A stretch of DNA of 64,000 bases, taken from contig CANNZV010000325.1 of NCBI GenBank assembly GCA_947561585.1, positions 1 through 64,000 of the forward strand. The letters run 5' to 3'. Below the pieces are notes generated by a model, which searched no databases, was not told the origin of the DNA, and saw nothing but the letters and a program-made list of their open reading frames with translations. This stretch comes from Caprella mutica. Lineage: Eukaryota > Arthropoda > Malacostraca > Amphipoda > Caprellidae. Both the position numbers and the translations under genes were made by a program. Shown piece after piece: positions 33,595-47,176 of the stretch. Every line of letters starts with the position of its first letter. Position 1 is the first letter of the stretch.

Positions 33595-36425
33595 CCCTCT
33601 GCAATAGTGACATGTGGTTGTTGAGACAGTGCCTCGTCAGGTGTTTGCTTTCGTAGAACTTGGCGGCACACACTCCACACCCAAACTGTGGCCTCAACAT
33701 GGACATGAACCCCTTGTGGACCTGCAAAACAAAAATGGTACCAATCAGAAACGGCACTCCTTATTAGAAAATAAAATACCTGAAACAAACTGATTGAAAC
33801 GATATACACAATTGTTTCTAAACGACGAGATAATCAAAATTTAATTTCAATAAAGTTATCACTAATAGAAGATTTGTAATAATAAACTAATAATAAAATA
33901 ATCTTTTTTAATAAAATATAAATATGCATATCAAGGTGAGAATTAAGTTACAAGGAGATAATTTGAAAAATATTTTTTCACAATTCAAAAACATGATGGG
34001 GATATATTCCAACTTACCTGACTGACGTGAGAGACCAAGGAAACACTGTCGCAAAACTTGTTACGACAGTTGTTGCACCTGAATAACCGCAGCTGCGATG
34101 ACAGTTTCAGGGATGTTAGGCTCGTTCCTGGTGCAGCATCTCCAGTTCCCTCAAGAGTCTCAGAGTTCCTAAGAGCATTACTGCTGACTGCGCCTTTGCC
34201 AACGATGGAGTGGAGCTTATTGGCGCAAGGGGATCCGTTAGTAGGAATCATTTTCTTGGAAGGATCCATCTCTTTAACAATTGGTCTTCTGAAGCTTCTG
34301 AAATTTGTGCTCATGTAAGTAGGTTGTTGAAAAGATTTCTCCAGTTTGGAATCAAGATTCTCCTTATCTTTACATCGAAAAAGTCTTCCAGTTTTGACAT
34401 TCAACCCCAGTGAACGTCTTTTTCTGATGAAGCTAGTTGACGTGTTATCCAATTCGACGTAAGATTTGTCAAGAGTTGAGTTGTGTGTTGATGATGTTTC
34501 ACAATTTGTGTATTGGAAAACACGCGAATTTAATTGTGGGGGTTCAGGTGATTCCGGGAAATAGAATTCTTCTTTAGTTACTGGAGGAACCGTGAACCTT
34601 AATTCTCTCTTGACCTTTGGTACTCTGGGTGTTGTACTGCTCCTTAATATTCCTTTACTCACAACTTTATGAGGACCTAAACAAATTTCAGAAGTGCGTG
34701 GTGATTTACGAACGGGACCCAAAGAGTTGTCATCATGGTCTAATTCGGAAAACTTTCTCTTGTATTCATTCGATATTAATACAGTTTTCATTTTATTTGA
34801 TAAACCAGGAGTTTTGATGCTATTGCTATTAGCAATGTTATTTAATTGGTGGATACTGACTGTTTCGTCGTTATTTTTGAAAGTTCTGTTAATGAGTTCT
34901 TCATAGGAAGTTAGGTGGTACTGCTGCAAATGAAATAATAACATGTGCTCCCCATTTATACCTAATGGCAGACACTTCACACAGAAAGGACACTGCATGC
35001 CTCTTGGAGTAACATGTAAAAATTTATGTTTCTCCAGCAAGGGAACTATTGTGTCTTTGTGGTAATCAATCAAGTGTTTTGGAAGTACGGACTTATTGAA
35101 GAAATTGGCCTGACAAATTGGGCAAGATTGCATATCAAAATCATCCAGTTTACCCTCTAGCATCACTTGCATCTCTATCCTGTGAAGCTTTTGGATGTGA
35201 CTGGATAGGGTTCGCTCATAGGAGAACTGTCTGGGACACAGAGGACAGAATATAGTTTGCGGGGCCTGACCAGCAAAGCTTGCAAGTCTAGAAGCTATCT
35301 TAGCATGTAGAGTTGAGACTGGAGACCGCACATAAGGACTGCTCATTTGTACATAACCAGGCGAGTTTCTAGATAAAGTAGGTTGTCTAATTTTCTTCTC
35401 GTAAGGACTAGATTTACTGACTTTTTGTCGATTATTAAAAGAACTATTCAATTTGTTGTTTAAATCAACAGAATGAGAGTTGCGTTTGCAGTTTTCCATC
35501 TTCCGATTGAAAGGTACTGGCATGTTGACATAGGTAGGAGTGGGAGATCTGTGTATTATAGTTTTAGGATGAGGAACGTTCTGATAGAGGTGCAAGTTTG
35601 TGTTTTTAATCTGACTGTGTGTTTTTCTGACTTCTTGACACTGATCAATGGATTGAAAATTTAATGAAGTGGTTTTAACTTTCCTCTCAGGAGTTATCAA
35701 TAAATTTTTCTTATCCGATTTATATTTCATTCCTGAATCCTCAGAGATTAACTTCTGGAGTGTTTCAACATCGTGCTGAACTTTCTCGTCTGTGATAATA
35801 TAACACGTTTCATTGAGGATGTTCTTCTCTATCAGATGGTTTTCGTCATTCTGCTCAATTTGAATCTCATCCGTAGCATTTAGAATATCTAGACTGTTCT
35901 CGTGATTTTTGAAGGCATCGATGTTGAACGAGCACTCCGATAAGATGTCGCTAGTGTCCGCAACGGATACTATTGAAGTCTCGTTGAAATCTCCAAATGA
36001 TTCTATCACAGTTTGCCAGCTGTTGTTGCCGAACATGTCGTCCATTTTCAGGTTGAGTTTCTGCAGAGGATATAAATTACATACAATTAGTTTTTATGAG
36101 TTGAGAAACAAGAAATTAGGCGTATCATATTTATATAATGGTGTGAAATTAACGCGCAAATATTTAGTGAAGAGTTTTCCCACGCAAAAAAAAAACAATT
36201 GCGGTTTTAAAATAAGTGAAAACTATTTAAAAGGAAATAAACAGGAATATAAGAAATAGAAAGTAAGGGTATTATAAATCTATAACAGGAATAGATATGA
36301 CAAAAAAAATATACTAGCAAAAACTGATGAATATCATAGGATATTAATGTATAACCTACATTGAGCCAGTTTTCCCAAATTGCGGGCTGCATTATTACTT
36401 TCGGTGAGCGGATAATACTTGACAT
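33566..36425 (-). CDS. C2H2 zinc-finger protein, 3 exons
   Basis: Proposed exons on the - strand are 36425-36360, 36060-34018 and 33721-33566 (about 754 residues). Exon 2 alone holds 681 codons. Fingers, numbered in the full protein: about 294-316 (C-x2-C-x12-H-x4-H), 335-356, 379-404 (a long-linker variant with 16 residues between Cys and His), 684-706 and about 715-737. Finger 4 is completed across intron 2 (donor GTAAGT, acceptor TTTTGCAG), which fixes that junction. The long middle is Ser/Pro/Lys-rich and likely disordered, with repeated SP motifs that could be phosphorylated. Exon 1 is inferred: the donor GTAGGT and acceptor CTGCAG join in frame, adding 27 residues before the first Met of exon 2 (36045). 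The protein is probably nuclear and DNA- or RNA-binding; I do not recognise an ortholog. The stop TAG lies within the 39-bp minisatellite. Confidence 0.8.
36360..36425 (-). CDS. Possible first coding exon of the zinc-finger gene
   Basis: From ATG at 36425 (context CACAGCTATG) 22 codons run to AAT, then GTAGGT. The acceptor CTCTGCAG ends at 36061 and exon 2 starts AAACTC at 36060; the join keeps frame into the Met at 36045. A second in-frame ATG lies 11 codons in. The alternative is that this is 5' UTR, or not an exon, and translation starts at 36045. Confidence 0.45.
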
Positions 36426-39400
36426 AGCTGTGGTAGTGTGGTCACAAGCACTGGAGAGTGTGGTGAAAGCACTTCTCAGACACTTGGCAATACCAATTGT
36501 TATGTACAAACAAGCATCAATAGACAAAATATTTTTAACGAGAAAAATGGATGGGTATGAGAGGGGTAGAAACTCAAAATGTTACATAGTTGTAGTTTCT
36601 TCCTAACGGTTCGAAAGTCCGATCCCACAGATTGAAGCGTTTAATGACTTTACAAGCAGTACTCAAGATGATAATGGTCAATAAAGATTATCTCTTGTGT
36701 TTCCACAGCCTCTCACGCAGACGTGGATCGAAGAATGCATTTTTATTGCCCCATAATATATCGACTGAAATTTAAACCATAACTGCTAAAGTGTCGTAAA
36801 AAGATGACTGAAATCATATAGAGCTAAAACACACAAATGGTGATGGTTCGTTCTTAAGGGTTCTTATCTATAAACAGATTGAATTAAACTTTAAAACCAC
36901 TAAATTCACCATAACCAAATCAGAACTAACATAATTTCAGGGACAATGTACAGTAGATTAATCTGGTATAGCACCACAAAGCACTTCAAAGGTCACAGTC
37001 TCATTGTGTTCAGATAAACTACAGCGAAAACAAATTAGAGAGACACAAAGCGAGTCCCACAAACATTTTCAATTCTAATCAAAACTAACCCAAGTCTCTG
37101 AGGTGGACAATAGCCTGTATAATTAGCAAACTATTAGCTAATAGACAGGCATTATACTTCCCTGGAGTATATCATTACCCTATTAGTTAGTTACAATGCC
37201 TAGGATATTTAGCAGCACAACACCAATAGTATATATTCCCATGAAAGTTATTGGGAAATGAAATACAATTTGGATTAGTTGATCGGAGAATTTTATTTGG
37301 AAATATCCTTTAAATTAATAATGTAAACTGCATTGGAATGACAGCTTGGTAAATTATCAAAAAAAATTAGACCTACTAGTATTTTATTTGAAGCCTACCT
37401 TTAACTTCAATGGGTAAATTAAGTTACTAAAATTAAACCATCTTAATTTACTTATAAAAATAGAGCAATAAAAATAAGATTGATATAGAATAGGATCTAA
37501 AACAATTCAATTTTGATTTTTTGTCAAAACTGAAAAAAATATCGAAGCTGAATTCTTTTAGATTCTATTCTATATCAATATTATTTCTATTTCTCTTTAT
37601 TTTTATAAGTAAATTAAGATGGTTCAAATCTAGCAACCTTATTCACCCACTAAAGTGTAAAGTAGGTTTTAAATAACATTACTACTACATACATTGGCTA
37701 GAGAAAGCCTTGGCATGCGAGCTATGTGACAAATAAACAATTAGAGGTTGTTTATAGAGCTATAAAGATTAGCAGTGTGCGGTACCCAAACCACGGTAAG
37801 TATCGATAAACTCAACGGGAAGCGAAGTCACTTCCGCGACTGTTGGTCGAAGTATGCGTACCCGCGGGGTGGTGACAGAAGGATTAATGGTCAAATGAGA
37901 AGAATTCGTCTCGAAATACCGATGCCTGTGTCGTGACATGTTTGAATTATATTCTATTTACTTCATTATAGTTTACTAAACCTGTTCAATTGGCATGACT
38001 TCATACAATGGAAGAAACAAGGGAGAAGAAGAGACAAAAGTTATTTACATAGAGCACCTAGGTGCTTTTCAAAAGATAATTGGCGAGTTTATGGTATGTA
38101 GACACTCCACCATTGTACCAAGTGGATCAACCCATTAGGGGTAAGACCTTCTCAATGTGAGCTAATGACACTATAATGGATGGTGAACTGGAGAGACAGG
38201 TAAATAGCTACTGTTCTTCATGCTGGTAAATTGTTTATTGATGTACTTCACTTTGCTGGTCACGGTTTGAGTGCAGCACTAGAATTTAAACCACTGACAT
38301 GACATGGCTATGTGGACACTCTGGATATAAAGATGAACAATTTTTTGTTTTGAAATATATTGGAGAAAATTGGTAGTAGTTTGATAAAATATTGCTTAGG
38401 AACATGTTCAACACATGAATTGAATAAACATAAAACCTTTAGATAACTAAAATTTAATTAATAAAATCAAAATTCCAATCATTCATTGAAGATGGTCTAG
38501 TTTACATGAACAGTCAAAGAAAAATGTATCTGTAATTATTTTTTAGACAGTTTACTAATTTTAAAATTACCAAGAACATTTTTCAAGTTGAAAGTTTGTA
38601 ACTATTTAATACTCTGTGTGTACACGATGAGATTAGAAAAAAATGTGATTTGAGAAATTAAGATTATGCGGAGACACTTCTTCGATAGTACCTACCACAG
38701 ATTGGCTTTAACTGAAGAGACCGTAAGAATCATCTGACAGACAGCGTGAAAATCGATCACACGAACCAACATGATTGTGCAAACATTTAGCACGGTGAAA
38801 CAATCACCCCAATAGTCCCACACTAACAATCACAACTGGCAGATATATTATGAAGTTAAACGGTTAGAGGGAGCCATTGTCAATGGTTATGAATGGTACA
38901 ATTAGGAGTCTAAGGCGCACTTGACCATAATCGCAGAATGACTATTTAAATGCCATAGAGCGGATGCTGGGGACACAGTAGCTACCTGTCAGGTAAAATG
39001 CTTTGATCTCCATGATGTACTGTGCCATTTGTCAGTCTTTAGGTAATATTATTAATGGTACAGTTAAGTAGACAGTTAGATTTTGCGCATCTGAGAGTAA
39101 AATACAAAGAAAATCTATTGAATCGGAACTTTCCCATACAGTATCTTCAGAGATTATTGTGGAAAATAACGGGTTATAATTATCAACATCAGTGACAGCG
39201 AAATACTCAGCCAATAATTATCAATATCGGTAACAGAACTATACTTTGCATCGAAAGTTCTCTTGAAAATATTCATTAGATTTTTTAAAATCAAAATTAC
39301 GAAATCACTCAGACCGCTATTGCACGAAATGCTATTTAAAATTAACACACTATTTCTAAAGATAAGATATTTAAGAGTTAATCCGAATGAAATTCCACCT

Positions 39401-42126
39401 GCGACTGACTTAGACTGGTTGTCAATGTTCACCCAGCAGGTACGAGTAGCGGGTAAGAACCACGGGGCACCGATAGCCTGCAGATCTCAACATCCGGTGA
39501 CGGCATAGTGCTGATGCAGAGTTGTGAGGGGGTAACCAGTTGCTACAGGGTGTACATGCGGTTCACTGGGGTGTCAAACATTCTATCCTCAAGGAATTTA
39601 GCACAAAAAATTGTTATAGGCGAAACAAAGCGTTGCATCGCGGTTCGTTAACAAGTTGATCACTTGTCTGCCTAAATATTTAGCTACTGCGTGATAAATT
39701 CCACTATATTTTGAAATCAAAATGGTATATAGAAATAATTTTCACTATAATTTAATAGGTAGAATTAGGTAATAGTCATAATTTTCCGAGGACCAACTAC
39801 CCGTAGTAAGAGTTATGAATATATCTAATATGACTATCATTTCGCACGACTACTCTACCTAATTCAGTCTTATAATATTCCGAAGTTACTATTGCAACTA
39901 ATTATGAAACAGCGATTTCTAACCTCCAAATGGCAAGTCAGTATTATTCTAATCCGCTTACAGCCTAGGTAAGATATTAAGGTAGCAGGTAGGTAGGTAG
40001 CTAAGAATGGAGGAGATGTGAATGGCAAATGTACGATAAAGATATTAATAAGGAGGATATAAGGAAATATAAGGCGCTTTGTTGGATAATGCGTATTGTG
40101 AGAATCATTCAAAAGGATATTTTCAATAGGCTAATTCAACAGTTCCTCTAATAGGATGGAAATAGGTTGAATTGTAGGAATACATTTATTTGAAACCATA
40201 TAGGCGAGGAGTACCGTAAAAATTATGCAATTTATTTCATTATATATGAATAATTCTAGAGGAAATGTTTGGTCAATTTTAGTAAAAGAAAACTAAAGAT
40301 AATGAAATTCTATTACAATTCTCTCAATATAATCTACAGTAGCAAAGGCTTAGACCGAGATGCGTGCCAATCAAAGAGTTAGGTCTTAAATATCATCCTG
40401 ACAAAGTGGTAAGGGAGTAACCGTGACAAGAACATTCCTGTTACTAGAAATAAGAGACTCATCTACATGCTACCTGTCAATAAGATTTGAAATGAGAGTA
40501 ATTACCAAATTACCTAGTAGACACACTAAAATTCTAAATCTTAGAAATAAGATAGGTAGCTAATAAAATAACTTCATTTACATTCACTGATGCTAACCAC
40601 AACGGAACGAGTTCTGCAGTTTTAAGTTTATGATTAGATAAAGAAAAACTTGCTTTTATGATGAATCTTTTGGGTAATTATTTCCCCAGCAATAGTATAC
40701 AACTCTTTATACCACACATATAAGTGACTGTTCCATATGTGGTACTTTACACACTGTAGCTTTACCGGAGTGGTTAACTCGTTCTTTAACCACAAATCTT
40801 GTTAATCTACTCACAAGCAAGTTTTTAATAACCACTGATTCACACTTATAGTTCATATTAATACTTTAATTACAACACAGTTAACATATTCAGATAAATA
40901 TAGAGAACTGGTAAGATCAGAATTGGTACCAAGCAACTTTAAAAGTTTAGGTAGAAGAATAGAATTTAGAAAGAAACCTACCTAGTACCTAAGAAAGGAA
41001 ATGGCGAATGATTTGGCATATCATTGAGTGTAACTCCACACTTTCTATAATTCTATGCCTGCCAACTAGCCTTCTAATTAGAGTCCTGTACAGTCACTTC
41101 GAGGAGTACCAACCTCCTTTTCTAGGCTGTATTGTGATTGAAAATGACTGTACTGCTTGAAACAAGAGAAATCTAGGACTCGACATGGACAATACAGGGA
41201 ATTCTTGGGACAAGCGAAGGCTACAATTATTAACTCCGCTTAACCCTTTAGACTTCACTCAGCTGTATTCAATTAGAAAAAAGCAAAGTAAAGTTACTAA
41301 AGTAGAGATATTTGAAATTTAAATCTAAAATATCAATAAAAGTAATTGAGAATAATTAGATAGCTACATATTAACAGAATTTGATCACAATTGAAAATAT
41401 GATTTCAAAATAGAAACAAATAAATATTAAAATAGGAACAACAATTTTTTATTAAAATTTTCATGAATAAAATTAACGAAAATAAAATTAGAATAGTGCT
41501 TAATTAGAATTTTATTGAAGAATTCCTTTGTAGCGAATTAACGCCATACAAATTAACTACATCTATTAGCAGTGTTAATTTTAACCAATGTGGTACCTAT
41601 AGGACAATGGCCTGCTTTAAATAAGTTAGGAATGCTAAAAATGGATGCCTTTTAACCCTTAAAAGGCGAATGTTAAACAGGTACTATCTGCACATGCGAC
41701 CAACAGCATAAATTTAATTTAGATTCAATTAATATAACGTTATATATTTTATATGAAAAAATAAATTTAAATCAAAGAAATCATATTATAGATAAATATT
41801 CTTTGCACAATTTATTCTTTTTCTTTTAGATTTATATTGCATAAAAACGTGAACAAAATTTTTCAACATTTTGTATGTTTGTTACAAATTGTAACTAACA
41901 ACATAGAAGAGTTTGAGTAAAGATTTAAAAGTGATATCCGCCTAACGTACTAGGTACCATTATTCATTGAAGATTTATTTCGAAAAATCTCACGGTAACA
42001 GCAGTAGCTAATGTATCCTTTCCCACAGCTGATTGACTTAGTTTGACCATAACGCGGAAAAATGACATTAATCCACTGTCCAGCTCAAGAATTCAGTTGC
42101 TTAGGAGAAAAAAAAACAGAAAAATA
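36426..42126. other. Long intergenic region, no gene seen
   Basis: There is no domain-bearing frame. A 188-bp foldback element (37436-37624) is listed separately. Two small GC-richer stretches, about 37770-37930 and 39430-39560, have no frame longer than chance. TAGGTAGGTA-type words recur (for example near 39990). Confidence 0.4.
37436..37624. mobile_element. 189-bp foldback MITE
   Basis: AACCATCTTAATTTACTTAT at the left is the exact inverse of ATAAGTAAATTAAGATGGTT at the right. The arms continue to pair for about 70 bases (GATATAGAATAGGATCTAAA / TTTAGATTCTATTCTATATC). It is non-coding; no target duplication was resolved. Confidence 0.8.
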
Positions 42127-42310
42127 GGGTTCAAGCTATCGGACGGTTTCATGTTTTCTATTTTCTGATAAAGGAAAATAAAATGAATAATTGTTACCTA
42201 AATTTTAATGGGTATCCATGATACCTACAGGTATCACGGATATCATTATCATAATAAAAGTTTCCCTTATCCTAAAATGTGGACACCATCCGATAACTCG
42301 GAACATACCC
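42127..42310. mobile_element. Palindromic TA-flanked MITE, family P, copy 2
   Basis: It starts GGGTTCAAGCTATCGGACGG and ends CCGATAACTCGGAACATACCC, with TA at both flanks. Its centre holds a second short palindrome, GGTATCCATGATACCTACAG followed by GTATCACGGATATC, seen in other copies. Confidence 0.75.
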
Positions 42311-42569
42311 TAGTATTAAAATGCCATAATTGGTAGAAATGAAAACCTACCTATCAGAGATTAAATCTCTTGAAACAAAACACTCAAACAAAATAAAAGC
42401 ATTATACTCCTGTGAGCGTAACTACAAATATAAACATCACGCCGGAAGCACAGCGACAACAGCCACAGAAAAGAGAGTCTAAAAAATGAGAGTCAGGTTA
42501 AAAGGAAGGACCGTGGCGCCATCTTTAGTGGAACATGCTGTGATGGTTAGGGGGGCACCAGCTTTATGG

Positions 42570-42742
42570 GGGTGAACTGAGATAACGAATGGTTACACAT
42601 TTTCGATCAAGTAAAAACATTAAATTTAACACTTATCCATGATAATATGATACCTCCAGGTATCATGGATAATCAACGATTTAAGTTTTTTTTTATCTCG
42701 AGATCGAAAAGGTGGAACAGTTCTATATTTCAGAATTCACCC
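42570..42742. mobile_element. Palindromic MITE, family P, copy 3
   Basis: It starts GGGTGAACTGAGATAACG and ends TATTTCAGAATTCACCC. Inner CACATTTTCGATC pairs with GATCGAAAAGGTGG. The central palindrome ATCCATGATA...GATACCTCCAGGTATCATGGAT is present. The right flank is TA; the left flank is less clear. Confidence 0.65.
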
Positions 42743-43627
42743 TATGTTGAAACTAAACCAGTACTTCCATGTAACTAAATAACATATAAACATCAAAGTA
42801 AGATTTTAGATTAAAAATTGACCTTAGCAATAGCCGAATTGATCACGATAAGTGTAAATAATGCAAAAACGAATTAACTAATAGCCATTGAATATGTTGA
42901 AGATAATTCATACTAAATTATAAATATGTTGTAGGAATAGCTTGATCAAAAATAAATAGGTCCTAAGGAACATATTTTTCAGAATCTTTAGCTTTAACTA
43001 AGAAATTTCTCGCGTTTACCCTAGTGATCTAATCCTAACTGATGAGTTTTTGATGTGCAAAGAAATACTAGCTAAAGAGCTAGTTACTAGGTAGCCGATC
43101 TATAAATAGCAGACACTAGGTAGGCGGAGATAAATTTAAATGTAGTTCTTTGAAGCATCATTTCACTGCCACTCAGGGGTGACTTAAAGGTGCTAAAATA
43201 AGAACTATTACCACTCTGAACTACTTCCTATTTCGAAAAAAAAAGAACTAGGGAGCCACGAGGAAAATACATTAACAGGTTAGTATTTATAACTATTATG
43301 TAAACATCAAAGCGTATGTTTGTTTAGGAATATTACTTACGGAGGATTATACTAGCTTTTATATCGTTTTAATTTAATATTTAGTCATTTGAACCGAGAA
43401 TGAAAACATGTATGGCAGAGTGATATAAGATTAATATATCTATAGTTGTTAACATATTGGCAGACTACACATTATTAATTTTAAAGTGTAACTGTGAATA
43501 ATAGAGTAACGAGTAACCGTACTGTTCTACATTTTCGGGCACATGAGAAAAATATATAATAATAATCATTTAAATTAGGTGTACATATTTTTTCATAAAT
43601 GATCGAATATCATGAGAAGCCCGATGA

Positions 43628-43761
43628 AGTTAAGTTTTGCGTGCAGCTATTGTTGCGATTATCGCTGACCACTAGTTCAATGTATTCTTATTGCTGGGTG
43701 ATCACTGATCATCGCTGATCGATAATCACAACATTCGCTGCATGCAAACCGAACCTTAACT
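43628..43761. mobile_element. 134-bp foldback element
   Basis: AGTTAAGTTTTGCGTGCAGC and GATTATCGCTGA on the left pair with the right-hand ATCGATAATCACAACATTCG and GCATGCAAACCGAACCTTAACT. A related phrase (AAGTTACTACGATTTGCAAG, CAGCGATTATTGCGAC) occurs near 24835, so the family may be dispersed. Confidence 0.6.
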
Positions 43762-44899
43762 CGGAACTATGTACATTATAATCATACATCAGACTTCCCA
43801 GATAAGTTCTTAATTAAACCGGAGAAAGTAGATATGATATCATATACACGATTGAGGAGATCGTTAAAAACGTGTTTCATATCACGTGCGTGTTTTCACC
43901 CCATCACGATAACGAGAGGACGGTTAAGAAGTGACTAATTTCTTGACCAAATCGTCAACAGGTTTAGTCTGAACGATAGCATACAAAGAATAATGGTATA
44001 AAGAACAGTCCAATGCATTTTCCATATAGAACTGAAAAATATACCCAAAACTACATGTTCCAACACAATACACTCCTAAAACAATGGCTGAAATAATATA
44101 ATAGAGAAGGAAGAGGTACAACCTGCTATAATTTTAAGGAAACACCCCTACCTAGCTATATAATTTGGAACATTGTGAACACCCATGAAAATAACTAACC
44201 TAGTGAGTTATACACGGACTTTTTTTCCTTTGAAGGAACAAGAAAGAAAAGCTGTATGTTTTGTGCAATCAAAAGTATCATGTAGAAGGTAATGAAACTA
44301 ATCTTGCGTAAAGTACAAATGGTGAAGGCAGGAGATTTCGGTCAGCGCGGCATGAGATTTAAAGGGACAAAGCGGCTTAAAGATCCACATGACAATAGAC
44401 GTAGCTCGTGTTCACAACTTCCTATGTCCTTTATCTTATTATCACCTAGTTAACTTCTAAAAAGAATGGAAGTCCATTGTTAGACCAATATAAATAATCA
44501 CTTAGTACGTGCCCAGTCATTTGAGAACGTATAAATAAGTTAGAAAAAAGTAACATACTTAGGTAGGTACTAGGTAGAAAATTTCATTTTAGGAGCATAG
44601 AAAATATTGATATATTAAAACTAGTTCAATAACAGGCAAGTGACAAATTACTAGGGAATGACTAGGCTAGATTTACGAGTGAAGATGCAATGTAATCATT
44701 TGATTGCTTTTCTAGTATCTAGTAATTGTCATGTACAGGTAGTGAGAAAAACTACCAATTATCTTCATAATAATATAGGTAAACGAAAATATAAAGTGAT
44801 AGGAAACCAGAATTATTTATTTGGATAAAAGAAATAAAAGTTTCTCTATAAGAGGCTGACAACATAATGCAAGTAAAGTTAAAATTATTTTATTACCTA

Positions 44900-45075
44900 G
44901 GGTAAGTTACCAATTATCGGTCGGTTTCAAATCTTCGGTCATAAGAAAAAACTATATAAATTATTATTTAATTTTAATTGGTACCACGATACCTGCAAAT
45001 TAAATAACTATTATCCTATCGTTTTTTCTTAGATGCCCGAAGATGTGGAACTGACCGATAACTCTCATCGTACCC
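44900..45075. mobile_element. Palindromic TA-flanked MITE, family P, copy 4
   Basis: It starts GGGTAAGTTACCAATTATCG and ends ACCGATAACTCTCATCGTACCC, flanked by TA. The inner arms CTTCGGTCATAAGAAAAAAC and GTTTTTTCTTAGATGCCCGAAG match. The central palindrome is decayed here (TGGTACCACGATACCTGC remains). Confidence 0.7.
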
Positions 45076-45467
45076 TATAAATGCGCGTTAGAAATATCAT
45101 GTATATTATTAAATGGAAAGAAAGCCAGTAAATTATTATGGCATTTACACATCCAAAGGTTATGGAAGGGAAGTGAATGGCACATTTGGGTACCTCCTAT
45201 TTCCGACTCTACTATTATAATTCGGAATAAATTTTATTGAGTTAGGAGATGTCAGGGTGAGTTCCATGAAATGTGAATGAAAGCTAAAAATTAGCCATAA
45301 TATATTTAAGTTAATAAAAATAAATTGTTCTTAAGTTTAATCAAGACTTTTTTGCAATAATTGAAAGATATTAAAGTCTGATATTTGAAGACACACTAAT
45401 TTGATAGTTAAAATTAAGTGCTTCATGAGTCCACAGTTTAATGGATAAAATATTAACCCATAAAGTT

Positions 45468-45640
45468 GGGGCAAGTAACGAATTATCGAACATTACTCCA
45501 CATTTTCGATCATAGGTATAAGAAAAAAGTATAAAATAAATTAATAATAATAATTTAACTTTTTTTTTAATTGAATTGGCATCCATGATACTGCATGTAT
45601 CATGGATGCCAAATTTAATAATTAAATAATTCGGAAAACT
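45468..45640. mobile_element. Palindromic MITE, family P, partial copy 5
   Basis: The left arm is present (GGCAAGTAACGAATTATCGAA, CCACATTTTCGATCATA) with the central palindrome TTGGCATCCATGATACTG / CATGTATCATGGATGCCAA at about 45571-45612. The right arm is lost or highly diverged, so the right limit is approximate. Confidence 0.55.
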
Positions 45641-47031
45641 AATGTGGTATTTCAGATACCGAAATCTTTTTTGTCAATAAGCTATTTTTAATTCAATTAC
45701 CTACACATTACTGCCATATCACTAAATAATTTAAATTAATAGTTATCTAGGAAGAAATGTTACATCAATTACCTACCAGAAGAAAATTATAACTCTACAA
45801 TAAAAATTATTATCGATTTAATTGAACTTGAACATAATCTTATTTAAATTTTCACTCACCAAATTAATTTTAAACTTGATTATGCAGATTCACAAAAAAG
45901 CAGACGAATGATCACAGCATTAGCTACACTATATGTACAATACTTAAAAAAATAATTCGTTAAAGATTGTTCGTAGAGTAATTTTCAGCAGCAATGGACA
46001 GTGACGATGAGCGCAGCACACAACCTACTCCTCTACTGCCTAATCTATTACTAAATGTATGTTGAAGCCAAAGGACGACTATTGACTCGTTCCTTGCGCA
46101 CATAGTTAGAGTGCAGCGCCATCTATGAATTAGGCTCACTCATTTTTAACATCAAAATAATTATTAAATAAATCAAGATATGCTTGAGAAGATATTTAAT
46201 TGAAATTTGTAAATAAATATTTATGAAACTACACATAGTTCTTCCAAAAAGAAATCACTATTCACAATTGCGAAAACAGTATTTTATGACAGGATTTGTG
46301 AATGAAAATATACAACCGTACTACCTGTTCTGATCTGAAAATAGTCTAGGGTTATGAAATGTTTATTTCATTAAGTAAATAGGTAACGTATATGAAATAA
46401 ACGGCTCTCCTCTATCACAAAATATATATAGCAAATTAAGTGTACATTCAACTTTAAGAATACCGTATTTTTCAGTCTATATTGCCTACTAGGTAACAAG
46501 TGGAAGAACATTAATACTAATAAGCATCACTTGTTAGGGTCATATTCTTACCCGCTTAATATTTTTGTCTCTTTAGTCTAAGGCAGAATTTGGTACAGTA
46601 CGTTTGTTTATATTTATAAGAGTCACGTATGTACAAAAGCGGTTACTGTGTGCTCATACTGTATACAATTTGATTTCAAATATTTACATTATACCTAAGA
46701 AATATAGAGGTGGTACTGTCTAAACACAACCTAACAGGTTCAACACATTCCTCTGAAATTTTGCAAGGAATGCTACCTACCTAACTTTGTTATTATTAAC
46801 TTTGCGTTATTAACAGGTAGTGTAAAGGTTTAACATTTGACCCCTTAGTTATTTAATTGCATGTTTGTTTATTGCATTTGCAACCGTTTATCGTAGGGAC
46901 ACGGGTTAGCGTTTTCACGGGTCATCGCCAGGGGTGACGTCGTAACTTCCGTACGGATGACGCGTTCTACCCCCTCCAGAAAGAGCCTGCGGTCAAAGTA
47001 GTACCAATGGTATTAAAATAGATAACCATTA
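45641..47031. other. Intergenic, no gene seen
   Basis: There is no supportable frame. A GC-richer stretch at about 46880-46990 stands out from the AT-rich surroundings but carries no recognised motif. The phrase GCAGCGCCATCTATGAATTA at about 46113 and GGCGCCATCTTTAGTGG at about 42515 are similar words of unknown meaning. Confidence 0.35.
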
Positions 47032-47176
47032 GGGTTAGTACTGAGTTATCGGACAGTAACACATTTTCGGACACGTAAGAAGAGGTATAAAAATAATTAT
47101 TATCGAACTTTTATTTTATTTGTAAATTTTTTTGTTTCTGAAAATGTGGAACTGTCCGATAACTCGGAACTTACCC
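47032..47176. mobile_element. Palindromic TA-flanked MITE, family P, copy 6 (145 bp)
   Basis: It starts GGGTTAGTACTGAGTTATCG and ends CGATAACTCGGAACTTACCC; both flanks are TTA/TAA. The arms also share CACATTTTCGGACA / TGAAAATGTGGAACTGTCC. The centre is a short AT-rich spacer without the extra palindrome. Confidence 0.8.

Noticed and set aside
33189..33809. Long frames on both strands over the 39-bp repeat (e.g. 206 codons on -, 143 on +)
   Set aside because: They exist because the repeat unit is a multiple of three. Only the frame joined by splicing to the zinc-finger exons has support.
36595..36640. tRNA-like word GGTTCGAAAGTCCGATCCC
   Set aside because: It recalls a T-arm, but no acceptor stem, D-arm or anticodon arm could be laid out around it.
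44020..44121. Possible membrane peptide (65 codons on -, 43924-44121)
   Set aside because: It is hydrophobic and Tyr-rich, as any AT-rich frame tends to be; no start context or neighbour supports it.
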